Part shown: positions 33,601 through 45,384 of the stretch, piece by piece | Layout: every line of letters begins with the position of its first letter | How positions within the stretch are numbered: position 1 is the stretch's first letter | From: Sanderia malayensis | Taxonomy: Eukaryota; Cnidaria; Scyphozoa; Semaeostomeae; Pelagiidae | Length of the DNA: 64,000 bases | Assembly (NCBI GenBank): GCA_013076295.1 | Contig: RQOL01000906.1 | Span: 620,001 to 684,000, forward strand | Direction of reading: 5' to 3' | Program-made: the position numbers and the translations under genes | Notes under the pieces: generated by a model | What the model saw: only the letters and a program-made list of their open reading frames with translations | Database searches by the model: none | Told to the model about the DNA's origin: nothing

Positions 33601-36600
33601 TCGGACATTACCCGCGAATTAATCCCTTTCACAAATACTACTGCCTGGAAAAGAAAAAAATTTGGGAGATTATGCTAATGCAAAGTTGCAGCCACACAGA
33701 CTTTGTGTGCTCCATGGTGCATGATACAAAAGAATTCTATTCATATGGTTAATCATAGGCTTATGCGTATTAAAATTAACAGTTTGCAGGTGCATTTGAT
33801 GGCTGTCGTTCTCAAAGCATTTCCCATTAAGACATCTGCTTCAGTTCAACTAAAGTCATTTAGTAGACGTTCAAAATCAAACGCCCATCACCTAATGTGC
33901 TTGTCGTTCTGCCTGAAGAGGCCCCAAAGATACAGGACGATAGGTAGGTGTTGATTTACTTGGGGAAGAAAAGACTTTTGCATCGATAGTGCATGGTATA
34001 CTGCATAGCTACGAGGGGCTGTAAAGCCGTGGAAATTCGCTTTATGGTTTTGGATGCTTTGCGAAAACAGCTGAAAAACCGAAGGAATGTTGTCATGTCG
34101 AAGTAAAACGGACGGATTTAACTGTGGCTGTTTGGGAATTTGACGAAACAACTCGATGCGACCCATGAATGCCAGCAAGATCCTGGCAACAAGCATCGAT
34201 AACATGGAAAAGTCAGGAGAAATATCTGCAGCCGTTGCATCGCCAGCAGGTATGACATAATGTGCTTTGTATTTCATAAATGCAATCTCATCTTCAAAAA
34301 TCATGTATCTGCTAGTTATGGTTCCAAGTCATGAACAGTCGCTTACGCAGAGAGAATAAAGTCTGTGGACGGGTTATGTTTACACCAGATAAGCATAGTT
34401 ATGTAGACTTGTAGAAGACGGCACCGATATAGGTTTTGACTGTTTAGCTTATCTGCTGTTGGAAGTATTGTAGAATTTCAGTCGCCATGAATGCAAGGTG
34501 CTCAATTTCATTATTGCTTTGTGCACAAGCTGCTGGTCTTATAATCTGCGTTGATCAGGAAAATAAAACAATACAATTAAAAAAGAGGTTCTCGCAATGT
34601 ATAACATTTCTTCAGTCTGAATGAAAATGATTGTGAATGTATTTTTATCATTATTAATTTCACTTGCGTAAAAATGATGCGCAATAGGAAAAAATAGATT
34701 TTGAAAAATTTGAGGTGCAAAGTGTGCAAATTACATCATTACATTGTTTTCATAGCATGAGAGAGTGTATAAAACGATATAGCATTGATGAATTCAGCTT
34801 TGTACCATCTGTTGCAGTGTTATTGATAAACAACACCAGGCAGATATTTTGCTGAAGTGTTTTATCACCCGTCGCTGCTCTGATTGTTCTAGATTCTAGA
34901 TGAATCTTCAAAAACACGCAGATGAAAGCTTGATAATTCCTCACGAAAATTCCCGTTAATGCGTCTTAGTTTGCAATAGCCTGCTTACGGAATGTGCATT
35001 GCTCGCAATGTCCCTTTCATAAAAACTTCCAAAATTGAGATAATTGAAGAGAAATCAGAAGTAAGTCTGTTTGTTGACTTGAGAATGTCTTTAGGCAAGA
35101 ATGCATCTTTTCTGGGGTTATATTCATGTTGATAAACCAATCTATATTCATAACAAACAATTCTGCTCTTCACGCATTCGTAACCTGTCAGGAAACATCT
35201 GCTCCTATTCCCACATTGCAGTACGCATGCGTGATTGGCTCTCAAAATACGAAATTCTGAGTAATATTTGTTTTCAAAATAGCCGTAATTGTACTAAATC
35301 GCTTCAATTTTTGGTCGAGAGCTTAAAATTACAAGCTGGCATTGCTGTGGAGGTTAGATTGTAGCGTTCATTGGAGCTGAGTGGGCATATCCAGAGATAC
35401 ACATCAATGTTTTTCTGAGTGTCAACTTACGGACTGTCTCTCTCTCTCTCAGCATATAACTACAGAAGAGAGAACAGGTGTCATTGGGTGGAAATACTTC
35501 TCATTTGTTGTTGGCCTATTATTTGTTATTATCTCTCTTACGTTCGGAGAGGTTTGTTGCTGTGGTAATCCTCTGGGTAGTTACATCAACTAGTTCAGCT
35601 AAATACGGAAAGCAAGCGGTTCAGAGTTGTCAAGAATTTAACATGCTCTGAACAATACGACTGCCTTTTGCAAACATAACCAGTTGCAATTTTCGAAGAT
35701 CTTGCAATTTTCCACTTCTTTATTCAATGGCCTCGTGTAAGTATGCATAGGCAACATATGATAACCGCTATTTCTAATCTGAGTTACACTATGCCTGTTT
35801 ATGTTCATAAACTCTTTTACATGGTTTGTGTCATGGCGACCTATCAAGCCATCCAGTAGTGATTACATCTGCATGATAGCTGTAACACAGCGCACAACCG
35901 TATGGCCTTTATTCACTGGTTCACGCCCAAGACACCAAAAAAGCGGCCAGAAATTGTCTTTTTAGCTTAGTAGCTTTCAAGGCAAACCTATAGGTCATAT
36001 AATATTCAGATAATATTTAAATGTTTTGATGCCATTTTTCTTGTAAAGGCAAACGCTTGCAGCAGTACAATGAGAAATCCTTGTTTCCTTGAATAGTTGC
36101 AGTTGATCGTCAGATTTTATTTATTTTAACTCTTTTCAAAAATTAACAAGTATGCTTGAATCGAGGTTCGAGTTTTCTTTCAATTTATGAATGGGTGAGT
36201 CTTTGCAAATCAATAGAAAAACTTGCTGAATAATCTGAATAAAATATTTTCCGAATAATTGTGAAGATAGAAGAATTTCTGCTGTATCTACTAATGCAAA
36301 ACAATAGGCATTGATGGAGAATCAGCATTAAGAGTGGCATTAAATCAATGGGATTCCTAGGCGGGCAAAAATGATTTTACTTCTCTTTGTCAGTGGAAGT
36401 TTAGAAATCTGTTTATGATCCACCTGCCATACTCTTGTTTTGATAATAAAAACCACCTGCTTTCTTGCGCACCAACACATCTAGGCTACTTATAATATGA
36501 TTTATTAAAAGTATTTACTAGCGCACGTTTTTTTATCGAAATTTGAAATTCTCTAAATATGTGACGAAATCAAAATAAAGGACAATGTACCCGAGTATAT

Positions 36601-36950
36601 TATTTCAATGTTTGGCTCGAGAATTAAACATGTATATGCCTAGTATATATTTGTAAAATTTTAACGAAGCCAGCACATATTTTCATGTTTGGATACCTCT
36701 GCAGTAATCTAAAAAATTGGTCTGCTATAAACGGCCCTCGTTGCTTGAATCTGTAAAATAAAAACTGAATATTCTCAGGAATTACAAAATAAAGGTCATT
36801 TGACAAATTGATATCATTTCCAGCTTAATTCGTAGCTTAATTAATTGGCTCGTAAATCTAAAGTATATATTTATTGGCTCGTAAATCTAAAGCAAGTCCG
36901 ATAAAAGGGATTGTGAGATTTCAGTAAAGCTTCAACGTGTTATTTTTATC
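30700..36950. other. 6-kb interval between the two divergent SYT-like genes
   Basis: First exons and promoters of both SYT-like genes should lie here but I could not place them. There are small hairpins around 32640-32715 (CTAGTTC...GAACTAG; GAACCTGTATT...AATACAGGTTC). A 138-codon minus-strand open frame at 33888-34304 (MIFEDEIAFMKYKAHYVIP...) is the longest and matches no family I know. Confidence 0.4.
33888..34304 (-). CDS. Unassigned open reading frame, 138 codons
   Basis: Longest open frame in the interval. It has a mixed composition with no signal peptide, no clear motif and no obvious splice partners. It may be chance or an exon of an unrecognised gene. Confidence 0.15.
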   Translation of the reverse strand: MIFEDEIAFMKYKAHYVIPAGDATAADISPDFSMLSMLVARILLAFMGRIELFRQIPKQPQLNPSVLLRHDNIPSVFQLFSQSIQNHKANFHGFTAPRSYAVYHALSMQKSFLPQVNQHLPIVLYLWGLFRQNDKHIR

Positions 36951-36960
36951 TGTTCCATAG

Positions 36961-39501
36961 TTCCAGTGCCAGCCATTGTATTCCTGGGCGTTCTGATTGG
37001 CTGCATAATGATACTGTGCATTGTTTATCAACTGCTGAAAAGAGACATGTGTTGTAAATTCGACATTGGCGGTGACGAGTCAAAACGGACACCGCAAAAG
37101 AACGGATACACTGAGCTGTCACAAGAATTCTACCCAGAAGAGACGGAGCTTGCAACAACTGATGATGAATACCTTGGACGAATGTCTTCCAAAGAGCCGA
37201 GTCGTCGCAGTAGCAGACGAAGCAGTTACGACGTGAATAGCCGATCTGATGGGGAATTGGCTCTTGGAGATAGTGCTTCTAATTATGGCTATGGACACCA
37301 CACCGCGTCAGAAAGTGAGCTGTCACCTCAACCAACTCGCAAAATCATCTCCGCCTCGGGTGAGCCCATTGACATACGAATCAGCGGGCCAGACGAGCAG
37401 GATTACTTGTCACAAGCGGGCAAATTGTTGATCGAGTTTCACTACTTTGCGACGGCTACAAAGCTAAATGTCAGCATTGTGCGTGCAGCGGAGATACCAT
37501 CCAGAGCACGCGGAGGAGCATCGACTGTCCAAGTACGCCTCGTTCTGCTGCCCTTAAAGCGGTTGAGGTTCAAGACGAAAGTGAGGCCAGCATCGAATCC
37601 AGTTTTCAATGAAACATTTTCCTTTCACAATGTCGACCCTGGCTCGCTATCCCAGTCGGCATTGCGAATCCGCCTGTATGGCCACGAAAGAATGAACAAA
37701 GACAGGCTTATTGGCGAAGTAGAAGTTGCCCTTGGTGACACTGATCTAACTGGGACATCATCAGATGAACCAATTTGGAAAACACTCAAACCCAAAGGAC
37801 TCACGGTATAATATACCATTTTTCACATCTCCAATCCAAGTCCCTATAAAGGTATCCAAGGTTCAAAAGTATCAATGTTTAAAATGACGTAATTGTTGAT
37901 TACTTTCCAGAGTGCGGATTCATTGTACGATTTAAACGATACTTCAAGCCTTCAGAGTTTCGGATCACAATCGGGTTTTGGATCAAGCACCTCGATTGCC
38001 TTGGCTCACGGTGGCGCACCAGAATTGCTTGTGTCGTTGTGCTATACGTCACTGACCGGCAGGCTAACAGTGGAGGTGCTAAAGGCGAGCAATCTTCGAA
38101 ATTTCCACATGCAACGAGCACCAGGTAATTCAAGCTTCTTTTCTAATCACCTGCAGTGTCTTGTTAACTTATCACAGCCGCTTCTGTTGATCTTGTGTCT
38201 GATAATACTAACGCCAACCTTTTCCTGACGTAAACTTACACAGAGAGCAAAGCATGCTTGGTACATACATACATACACACGGGTTGAATAGTAATTGCAA
38301 TGAGCATTGTCGTTAATCGCAACGGCTGCAGTCGGCTGACTGGAAATCGATGATACAAGATTGACTGCGATATTTATATTACATTTGATCAGATACGTAT
38401 GTGAAAGTACAAGTCTTCTCTACCCGCGGAAAGGACGTTGCGAAAAGCAAAACAACACTGCGCAGAGGAATGACAGATCCGGAGTATAACGAGAGTTTTG
38501 TTTTCCAAATGTCCGAAGCAGACCTGTCCGAGGTGACGGTGCTCTTCTCGGTCATCTCGGTGACAAAGGCAAGAAAAAAGAAGGACATTGTTGGTTGGTT
38601 TTCCATGGGTAGTAACTGCAGCAGTGACGATGCTAAAGTGCATTGGGGCAAAGTGAGGAGGAACAAAGAATCAAAACATTCGCATTGGCATCTTTTGTGT
38701 AGACAAGAGCATATCTAACAGTGCTTCGGTTCAAACACGACTAATGAAATGCAAATAAATCCACTTATAAATGCATATCAGAACGCAGATATATTGTTCG
38801 ATCCAATCCTTTCACTTTTAAGAAGACAAGAATGTTCTTCAAACTTGATATCTGTCTTCTAGGATGTGCCTTGTGTGGGCATCATAGCAAACATCCAATT
38901 GTTTTTATTTAACCAATAATAATCTTCTTAAGCTATAGCTACATTCAATTATCATTGTAACAATATTTGAATTGACTTCTTCTCTGTCTTCTCCTCTTCT
39001 CGTCATGTTACTTGATTTATTTATTGTTGCTGCTAATTTACGAACAAAGTTTGTGTTGCACCAATGTTTACCTGCTGAACGTTGCATGCTTGTGTCCTTG
39101 TAATTCTGTGTCTCCTTCTGCCACGTTTTTCGATGATTTCTCATTCTGCTCAACTCTCTCCCTTAGATACATACGTAAAGGTAGCCATGATCAACTCTGT
39201 CGGCCAACAATTATCGAAAAGCAAGACATCGATCCGTCGTTCAATGTTCGATCCCGAATACAACGAGACGTTCGTGTTCCAAATCATCGAGTTCGATCTA
39301 CCCAGTGTCAGCTTCATGTTTTCGATCATCAACATCAAGAAAATGAGAAGAAAGGAAATCCTTGGCTGGTTTTCCATGGGAAAAGACAACACAAGTGAAG
39401 AGGAGTTACTGCACTGGAGAGAGATGCTTGAAGCAAAGGGAAAAACGGTCAGAAAATGGCACGTTCTCACTGCTGTTGACCGCGGCTACGTAGATGAATA
39501 G
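36961..39501 (+). CDS. Synaptotagmin-14/16-like protein with two alternative last exons
   Basis: The first exon is missing. Exon 2 is 36961-37805 and exon 3 is 37911-38124. Either 38393-38718 or 39167-39501 completes the protein. A transmembrane helix (VPAIVFLGVLIGCIMILCIV) is followed by CC, a Ser/Arg-rich linker, then C2A (LLIEFHYFATATKLNVSIVR, VQVRLVLLPLKRLRFKTKV, NPVFNETFSFHNV). C2B is split: its start is in exon 3 (PELLVSLCYTSLTGRLTVEV) and its end in the last exon. Both last exons start in the same phase with DTYVKV, encode SKT(T/S)(L/I)RR...(D)PEYNE(S/T)FVFQ and GWFSMG, and have their own stop. The first is followed by AATAAA at 38754-38759. Calcium-binding Asp residues are largely replaced, as in SYT14/16, so calcium-independent membrane or protein binding is likely. 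Confidence 0.9.
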
Positions 39502-40418
39502 AAATAAGATGATCTGTCTCATTTCTTAAATAGAAAATTGTATATGCATATTGGTGATGATAATGTAAATTCAATGGCAGTACAAAACAATATATTAAAT
39601 TATAAATCGCTGTGCATAAATTATAGAGAATGGTAATAATTGAATGTAAATTAAAATAATATAATGCTTCGTGGTCTAATGAAGAATTTGCTTCTATTTC
39701 TTTACTAATTCTGTTGTGAAAGCAGTGTTTTTGACTGCATCAAATTGTATGCCACATGCAGACCTTACCAGCAATACATCATTACTGCAACTTAATATAG
39801 CATGTATGAAGCAACAAGCAACATGGAAGAGGGTGTCTCAAAATCTTAACCGCGGATATGTGGTGGTATATTTGCTATTCAATCTGTCTATTCCTTTTTT
39901 ATTCAACAGAATATGAAAATCCGCCCATGGAGACCTATGCATGAAGAAATTTCCACAAAAAATTCACACAAGGCACTTCTTCAACTGGTCAGATTCCGAT
40001 TGAAAGAAATTGCAGGTAGGCGGGTAACGCCCAATTTATGTACATTCAAGATTTTAAATTCATCTGGGTTTGATTGAATTGAAGACGACATTTACAGAAT
40101 TCATAAATTTGTTAATTACTCATTGCTGAGTTGTTCCTCACAACCATCAAAATTAGTGTTAAATTAGTGAGTTGAGTTTCGCCTTGTTTTAGCTTTCACA
40201 ATTCCATTCATTTTCAACAAAAACAAAAGCTAGGCGAGAGCCCTCAGAGAGAGAGCTTCCAGCCTCTCATATAATTTCATTTGAGGTTTGATGGAGCTGC
40301 TTTGCTTATGATATATCTACTTGATGGTTAGTGAAAGAAACTGTTGCTTTATTTAGAAATATCTGCAATTTTATGCCTTTAAATTACCTGAGAACCTCAT
40401 TTAAACTCGGAAGTCATC
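39502..40418. other. Intergenic, SYT to CNRIP1
   Basis: AT-rich; contains the 3' UTR of the SYT14/16-like gene and the presumed promoter of CNRIP1 exon A. No exon recognised. Confidence 0.5.
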
Positions 40419-43400
40419 ATGAGCAATCCTGGAACTTCTGGAGAAGTGAAATTTAAAACAACGATAAAAATATTGAAAAAGGATGATGGAGGACCAGTGT
40501 TTTATAAATTCGATGGCGAACGTTTCAACACTTCTGAAACGATTAAAGTACAATCTGGTGCACAATACAGAGTTATTGTCGAATTTAAACCGAGTATGGA
40601 GTTGAGGTGAGATTTATTTCGCATCATGTTCTCATTTATTATTGTGGCCTAAATCGTCCATAATCCAAACCTTCAGGACAGATCAAAATATGTCATGTTT
40701 CTGCACAGCAAGCGCGTTGCAACATTCTTCCTTGGCTAAAATTAGCTTGTCTAAAATGTCAAATGTATTGGGATGAGCTAATTCACTTATATTATAGTGT
40801 AATTGGCTTTATATAATACGAGATGACATTAAACGTAAAATGAAATGAAGATATGAATATTGATAAACAGTACAGTACAAAAGTTTGAAAATGTGTTAGA
40901 TTTAGGGCACACATGCGGAGTCAAATCTTTTACTTCATCCTGCTATATATCTTTTCGCATTTAAATAATAAAATGTAATGGTTTATACTGGAGATGCAGG
41001 GTTGTGGGCATGACAGATAAAACTGAAATATCAAATCTTAATGGGATTAAGGCTAAATTGTTTAATTAACCACAAGTTTATTTTCCTGCTCAAAGATGCA
41101 AAAAAATCTTGAGCAGGTCGCATTATTTTGGCAATGTTTTGCTGCTTAGCTTTGCTAGATAAAAATCTTTTGGTAGGTGTCGGCAATGAGGTCTTTTTGA
41201 CCACACCCATCCAATTCTTTAGAAATGTGAAACTGAAAATATTTTTGGACTAATGAGACATGTGCACAGTTTTATTTGTACAGTTTTTGTAAAACTTAAT
41301 TCATCAGAACTTTGAATCGATTGTCACCAAACTGAATTATTTTCTGATGAATTTGACATCAGAGTTAGTGGATATTGACCAAAACCATGGTTCAAGTATG
41401 ACTGCTTGTCCAAACAAAGACACCTGATAAATATTTAAAACCTCTCTTCATTGAACTTACAAAGCAAATTATTGGTACTCAAGTCAAGAAGCCAGAAAAT
41501 ATCATTGACTTTTCAAGCATTTGAACATTGTATTGGGGCTGCAAGGATATTAAACGTTAATGCAAGGATAAATTTCGAAATTGGCCCTTGTAGAATATCT
41601 GGAACATCTTGTATTGAACCAAAAGAAAAAACTTGCTGCCTTCATTGAATTTACCGAGTATCACTGTGGCATATATGTATGCGCCGTGTGGCATGTATGT
41701 ACGTTTGAAACGGATTAATGTTTCAAAATTAAATTTCCGAGCTCTCGTCAATTTACAATGACGTCATCTATGAATTCATGTTTGTCTGAGCTCAAGCCTG
41801 ACGACTTCAATATCTTTAAAAATTAATGAAAAATGTAAGAATATCATTTTACACAACATATGGTCTGACCCCGAGGAAAACATGGCGAGAGAGACATGCA
41901 ACGCTGACTCAAGTAAAATAAAAAGACAACAAAATCATACCCATTTTAGGCCTGAGTTTCCATTCATCTTGCATTCGAATCCATCTTTTTATTTTTATTT
42001 TTTACCAGGCGCAGGCGAAAGGAATAAACGTTTATTTGCACACAGAATTAAGCACTGTATAAAAAGTTAGGTCTATAGTAAACGATAGGTGTGTACCAAG
42101 TTAATAATTGATGGAATTCAAAAGATATAATCAACCTTTTCAAAATATTTGAGTTAATTCAACCGTAGAAGTAGCTGCGTGTTCAACTTGACCCAAGTGA
42201 CTTTTCACAAAATATATTCTCTCGTTTGTAATTGAATATTTGGCCGACAAGAATGCGGTAACTAATGCAAGAGTGCAACATTTGCGTGAGACTTAAAGTT
42301 CTTGAAGTTGGGTTCTGGCAACATTGAACTGTTTATTTGACTGCTGAATGCGTAGCAGAAAATGTGTCTCCTGTGGTAAATAAATCTATAGCAGCTTGTA
42401 CAACGAATGAATGGTATTGTACACTATTGCATTTTGTTTGTCTCGACAATTGAATATGTCGGAGAAGAAGTCATCGAAGGAGAAAAAGAGCGAATTGCCG
42501 AAAGAAATCTCATTTTTTGTCTCTATGAAGTTGACTAAGTCTAAAAACAGGACCCCTGTACTTTTCAAAGACGATGCAGACAGATTTCAAAGCAGAGAAT
42601 CGATCAAGCTACAGTGTAAAAGCCATTATTGGGTTTCAATTGAGCTTGAACCAACACCCACTCCACCATTACGGTAATGTAATTTAGCACACGAGCCAGT
42701 GTCTGCACATCTTGGCTAACTTACAATGTCGTCAACATCATACGTAATTTCATTTCTTTAAGCTCTTATGCGCGTAAATAAAGTTTCCGTTCTCTGCATT
42801 ATCAAACGGGAATTAATGTTTACCTTTCATTTGCAGTTTTCTCTGATAACTTTCGCCGCTCATATTCCTTTTGCACACTCCGCGGTTTTGTTTTTGGTGC
42901 GCCAACATATCCTTCATTTAAAATTTATTTCTCTAATTATGATATCGAAATCAAATTGCGTACTTTTAAATATTTGAATTGTGAACAATAACAAAAATTA
43001 ATTTTAGGTAAATAATGATCTTCTTATTTTTGGCACTTTTAGCCGTTCATTTTGTGTCGTTTGGCCTGAGCTTTCGTGTAACACTGATTTGGCGCTATTT
43101 TCCAAGCAACCTTATTAATATCTCATTTTTTCTCTCTCTTAGCACTCTCAAAGTGGCTGACATTGACTACAATTTCAAGCTAACGAACGACGCAGACGTA
43201 GAGAACAAATCCATCTATGAATTTGTATGGTCCACCTATGGAATAGAGCCAACTCACAGCCGATGTAGAGCTGTAATACCTGTGTCACTAAAGTTCAAGA
43301 ACTACAAGACACTGAACTTTAATCTACAGTGCAAGTTCTATCCCTTGGAAGATGTCAAGCATATTTCTTGGGGTAGACAACTCAATGGGATTGGTGTTCA

Positions 43401-43458
43401 ATGCGTTATTCGCAGGGGTAGTGACTTGTCTACAGCTGAAAGTGTGAAATTTTCGTAA
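40419..43458 (+). CDS. CNRIP1: CB1 cannabinoid receptor-interacting protein 1-like, with two first exons
   Basis: Two coding first exons precede a single last exon (43143-43458, stop TAA). Exon A (40419-40606) encodes MSNPGTSGEVKFKTT, then GGPVFYKFDGERFNTSETIK, the most conserved CNRIP1 segment. Exon B (42456-42673) encodes a diverged version with a Lys/Ser-rich head (MSEKKSSKEKKSELPKE), then PVLFKDDADRFQSRESIKL. Both end in phase 2 after a Pro/Leu-rich stretch and both fit the last exon (TLKVADIDYNFKLTND, ISWGRQLNGIGVQCVIRR). A plus last gives 167 residues and B plus last 177; human CNRIP1 has 164. The family has a beta-sandwich fold and is cytosolic; in vertebrates it binds the CB1 receptor tail. 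Since exon A matches the family better, its own last exon may have been lost. Confidence 0.85.
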
Positions 43459-45384
43459 ATTCAATTGTAATGTAAAATGCATATGCTGCCTTATTTTGAT
43501 AATCATCATCGGACTAATTAATCAAAGACCAATTATATTATTTCCAAATCAAATCGTCAGAGTTCGCAGCTGCTCTTGCTAATGAAGGATGATTTAATTG
43601 CCAAGTATTGTCTTTAATTAACTGAGTCATCATGCCATTTACTAATAGAATCCATAGCTATAATATTTTCCTTAATTTCTTATTGCCTTTTGGTTTGGAT
43701 AATTAACTAAATTGATAATCATCTTAATGACATAATTTAAAAGGCAAATTACCATAGTTTTATAAGATATAAGAATATTATTATATTGAAATGAGATGTC
43801 TTAGATAAAATAGGTCTTTATTATTTCTGTGCACCCACGGCCGATACGGCCACGGAGATGATGATGATGATGTTGCCCAATTGCATCTCCACACGACGCG
43901 AACCCCAAAATTATCAACTTATATCTTTCATGACTTAAAGCCTGAACTGCGAGTATGATTGCCTGAGCCCAGTGGCATAGTTAGAGGGGGGTCAGGGGGC
44001 GAAAAACCCCCTGTAGAGCTAAACTGCCGTTTTGTCGGAAAATAAATATCTTTTTTCACGTTGAGTTCTAGCTAATTTCCTTATCTTATATTCATAGTCT
44101 TGAAGAAGAAATTTTTGTTGGAAAATCTGAATTTCTCGCCCCCCCCCCATAAAATTTTCTATCTACGCCATTGCCTGAGCCATGCGCATCTAGTTGCCCT
44201 CCCACCCTTTGCTATAGCTAGTATGTCTTCTCTAAATTCCTAAGCTAAAAGCAAGCAAACATTCATCTAATGTGAACCCAAAGCATTTCAAATACGAGTC
44301 CATGATTACTCACTTCGTCGGTTTTGGATGACTTGACGTAAAATCAAATTTTTAGCTGTTTGAATTTACCTTGAATGCTTCTATCTTTGCTCCTTGTGTT
44401 CAAGACAGCTTGATGCAATGAATTATTAATGTTCAACCAAATATGCTGGTCACGCGTCATCTAGCAGAATTGGTTATATATTCATCTTTAAACAGTTGAT
44501 TTTTCCAGCACCAATTCAGTTCTCAACACCAGTTGCCTACTGAAAAATACCAAAACAACTTCACCTCCAACCATGGCTTTTCACTCTGGCGACACCACGT
44601 GATAGTTCCACGTGCGATAGCTTGATTCTCATTGGATAATTCTTCCATTCTTCCATCTCCCATGAGCGTTGCAGGTCCGTTGGAATGTAATTAAGACAGA
44701 AAGGCTCCCAGCGCATGCAAGAGTTGGTAATTTAACAAAAATGTTATGGTATTTCTTGCACTTTCAATGGCTTAGTTTTCATTGGTAAAATGCAAATGTT
44801 TTAGCACGATAAATGGTCAAGTTAAAAACGACTTCTTTTGAAGTTCTGCTTTTTTTCAATTTGCATTGAGGGCTATGCATAAATTTGAATAATCGTAAGA
44901 CAATTAAAAAGTTAAACCTATTTGTTCAAAAAAAGGTTTACAAGCAATGTCGATCGCAAGCGTGAATAAAAAAGTAAAATATTTTAAAAACAATGTTGAA
45001 ATTGAATAAACATTAAAAGAAAGGCTCATACAAATATTACTTTCTAAAACTATGAAAAGCAAGATAAATAAGATAAAGGCAATTATTTACATTGTTATAG
45101 GTAGTGTGTGAAGCTAAAGAATTCTAAAATATATTCAAAAATTCTTATCTCTAACGCGAATGAATTTTGACTTTAATATTTGTCTTTGTTCTTTGACATT
45201 ATTCTGAAATAAACAAATTGCAAAACATGATCACCAAATAAACAGAGTTATAAAGATATGACATGGAAGCAAGCGCAAAGCTGTAGAAACAGATTGGAAT
45301 AAGATAAACAAGAAAATAGGAAGATGAGCAGGAAGATAAAAAACAGAAAAATGTACAAGAAGATATTAAGAAGGATATATACAA
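43459..45384. other. Intergenic, CNRIP1 to TTLL5-like 3' end
   Basis: Holds a hAT MITE (43970-44173) and a short (GAT)n run near 43855. The rest is AT-rich with no exon recognised. Confidence 0.5.
43970..44173. mobile_element. hAT-type MITE related to the ARP2-intron element
   Basis: The 204-bp element is flanked by a perfect 8-bp target duplication CCTGAGCC (43962-43969, 44174-44181). Ends are CAGTGGCATAGTTAGAGGGG on the left and TCTACGCCATTG on the right. The G-rich and C-rich subterminal tracts and the CAGTGG start resemble those of the hAT transposon at 4054. It has no coding capacity. Confidence 0.9.

Noticed and set aside
36966..37811. Internal Met at 36966 as the start of the SYT14/16-like protein
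   Set aside because: An acceptor (TTCCATAG) lies just upstream and the paralogue has an exon boundary in the same phase, so a separate first exon is more likely.
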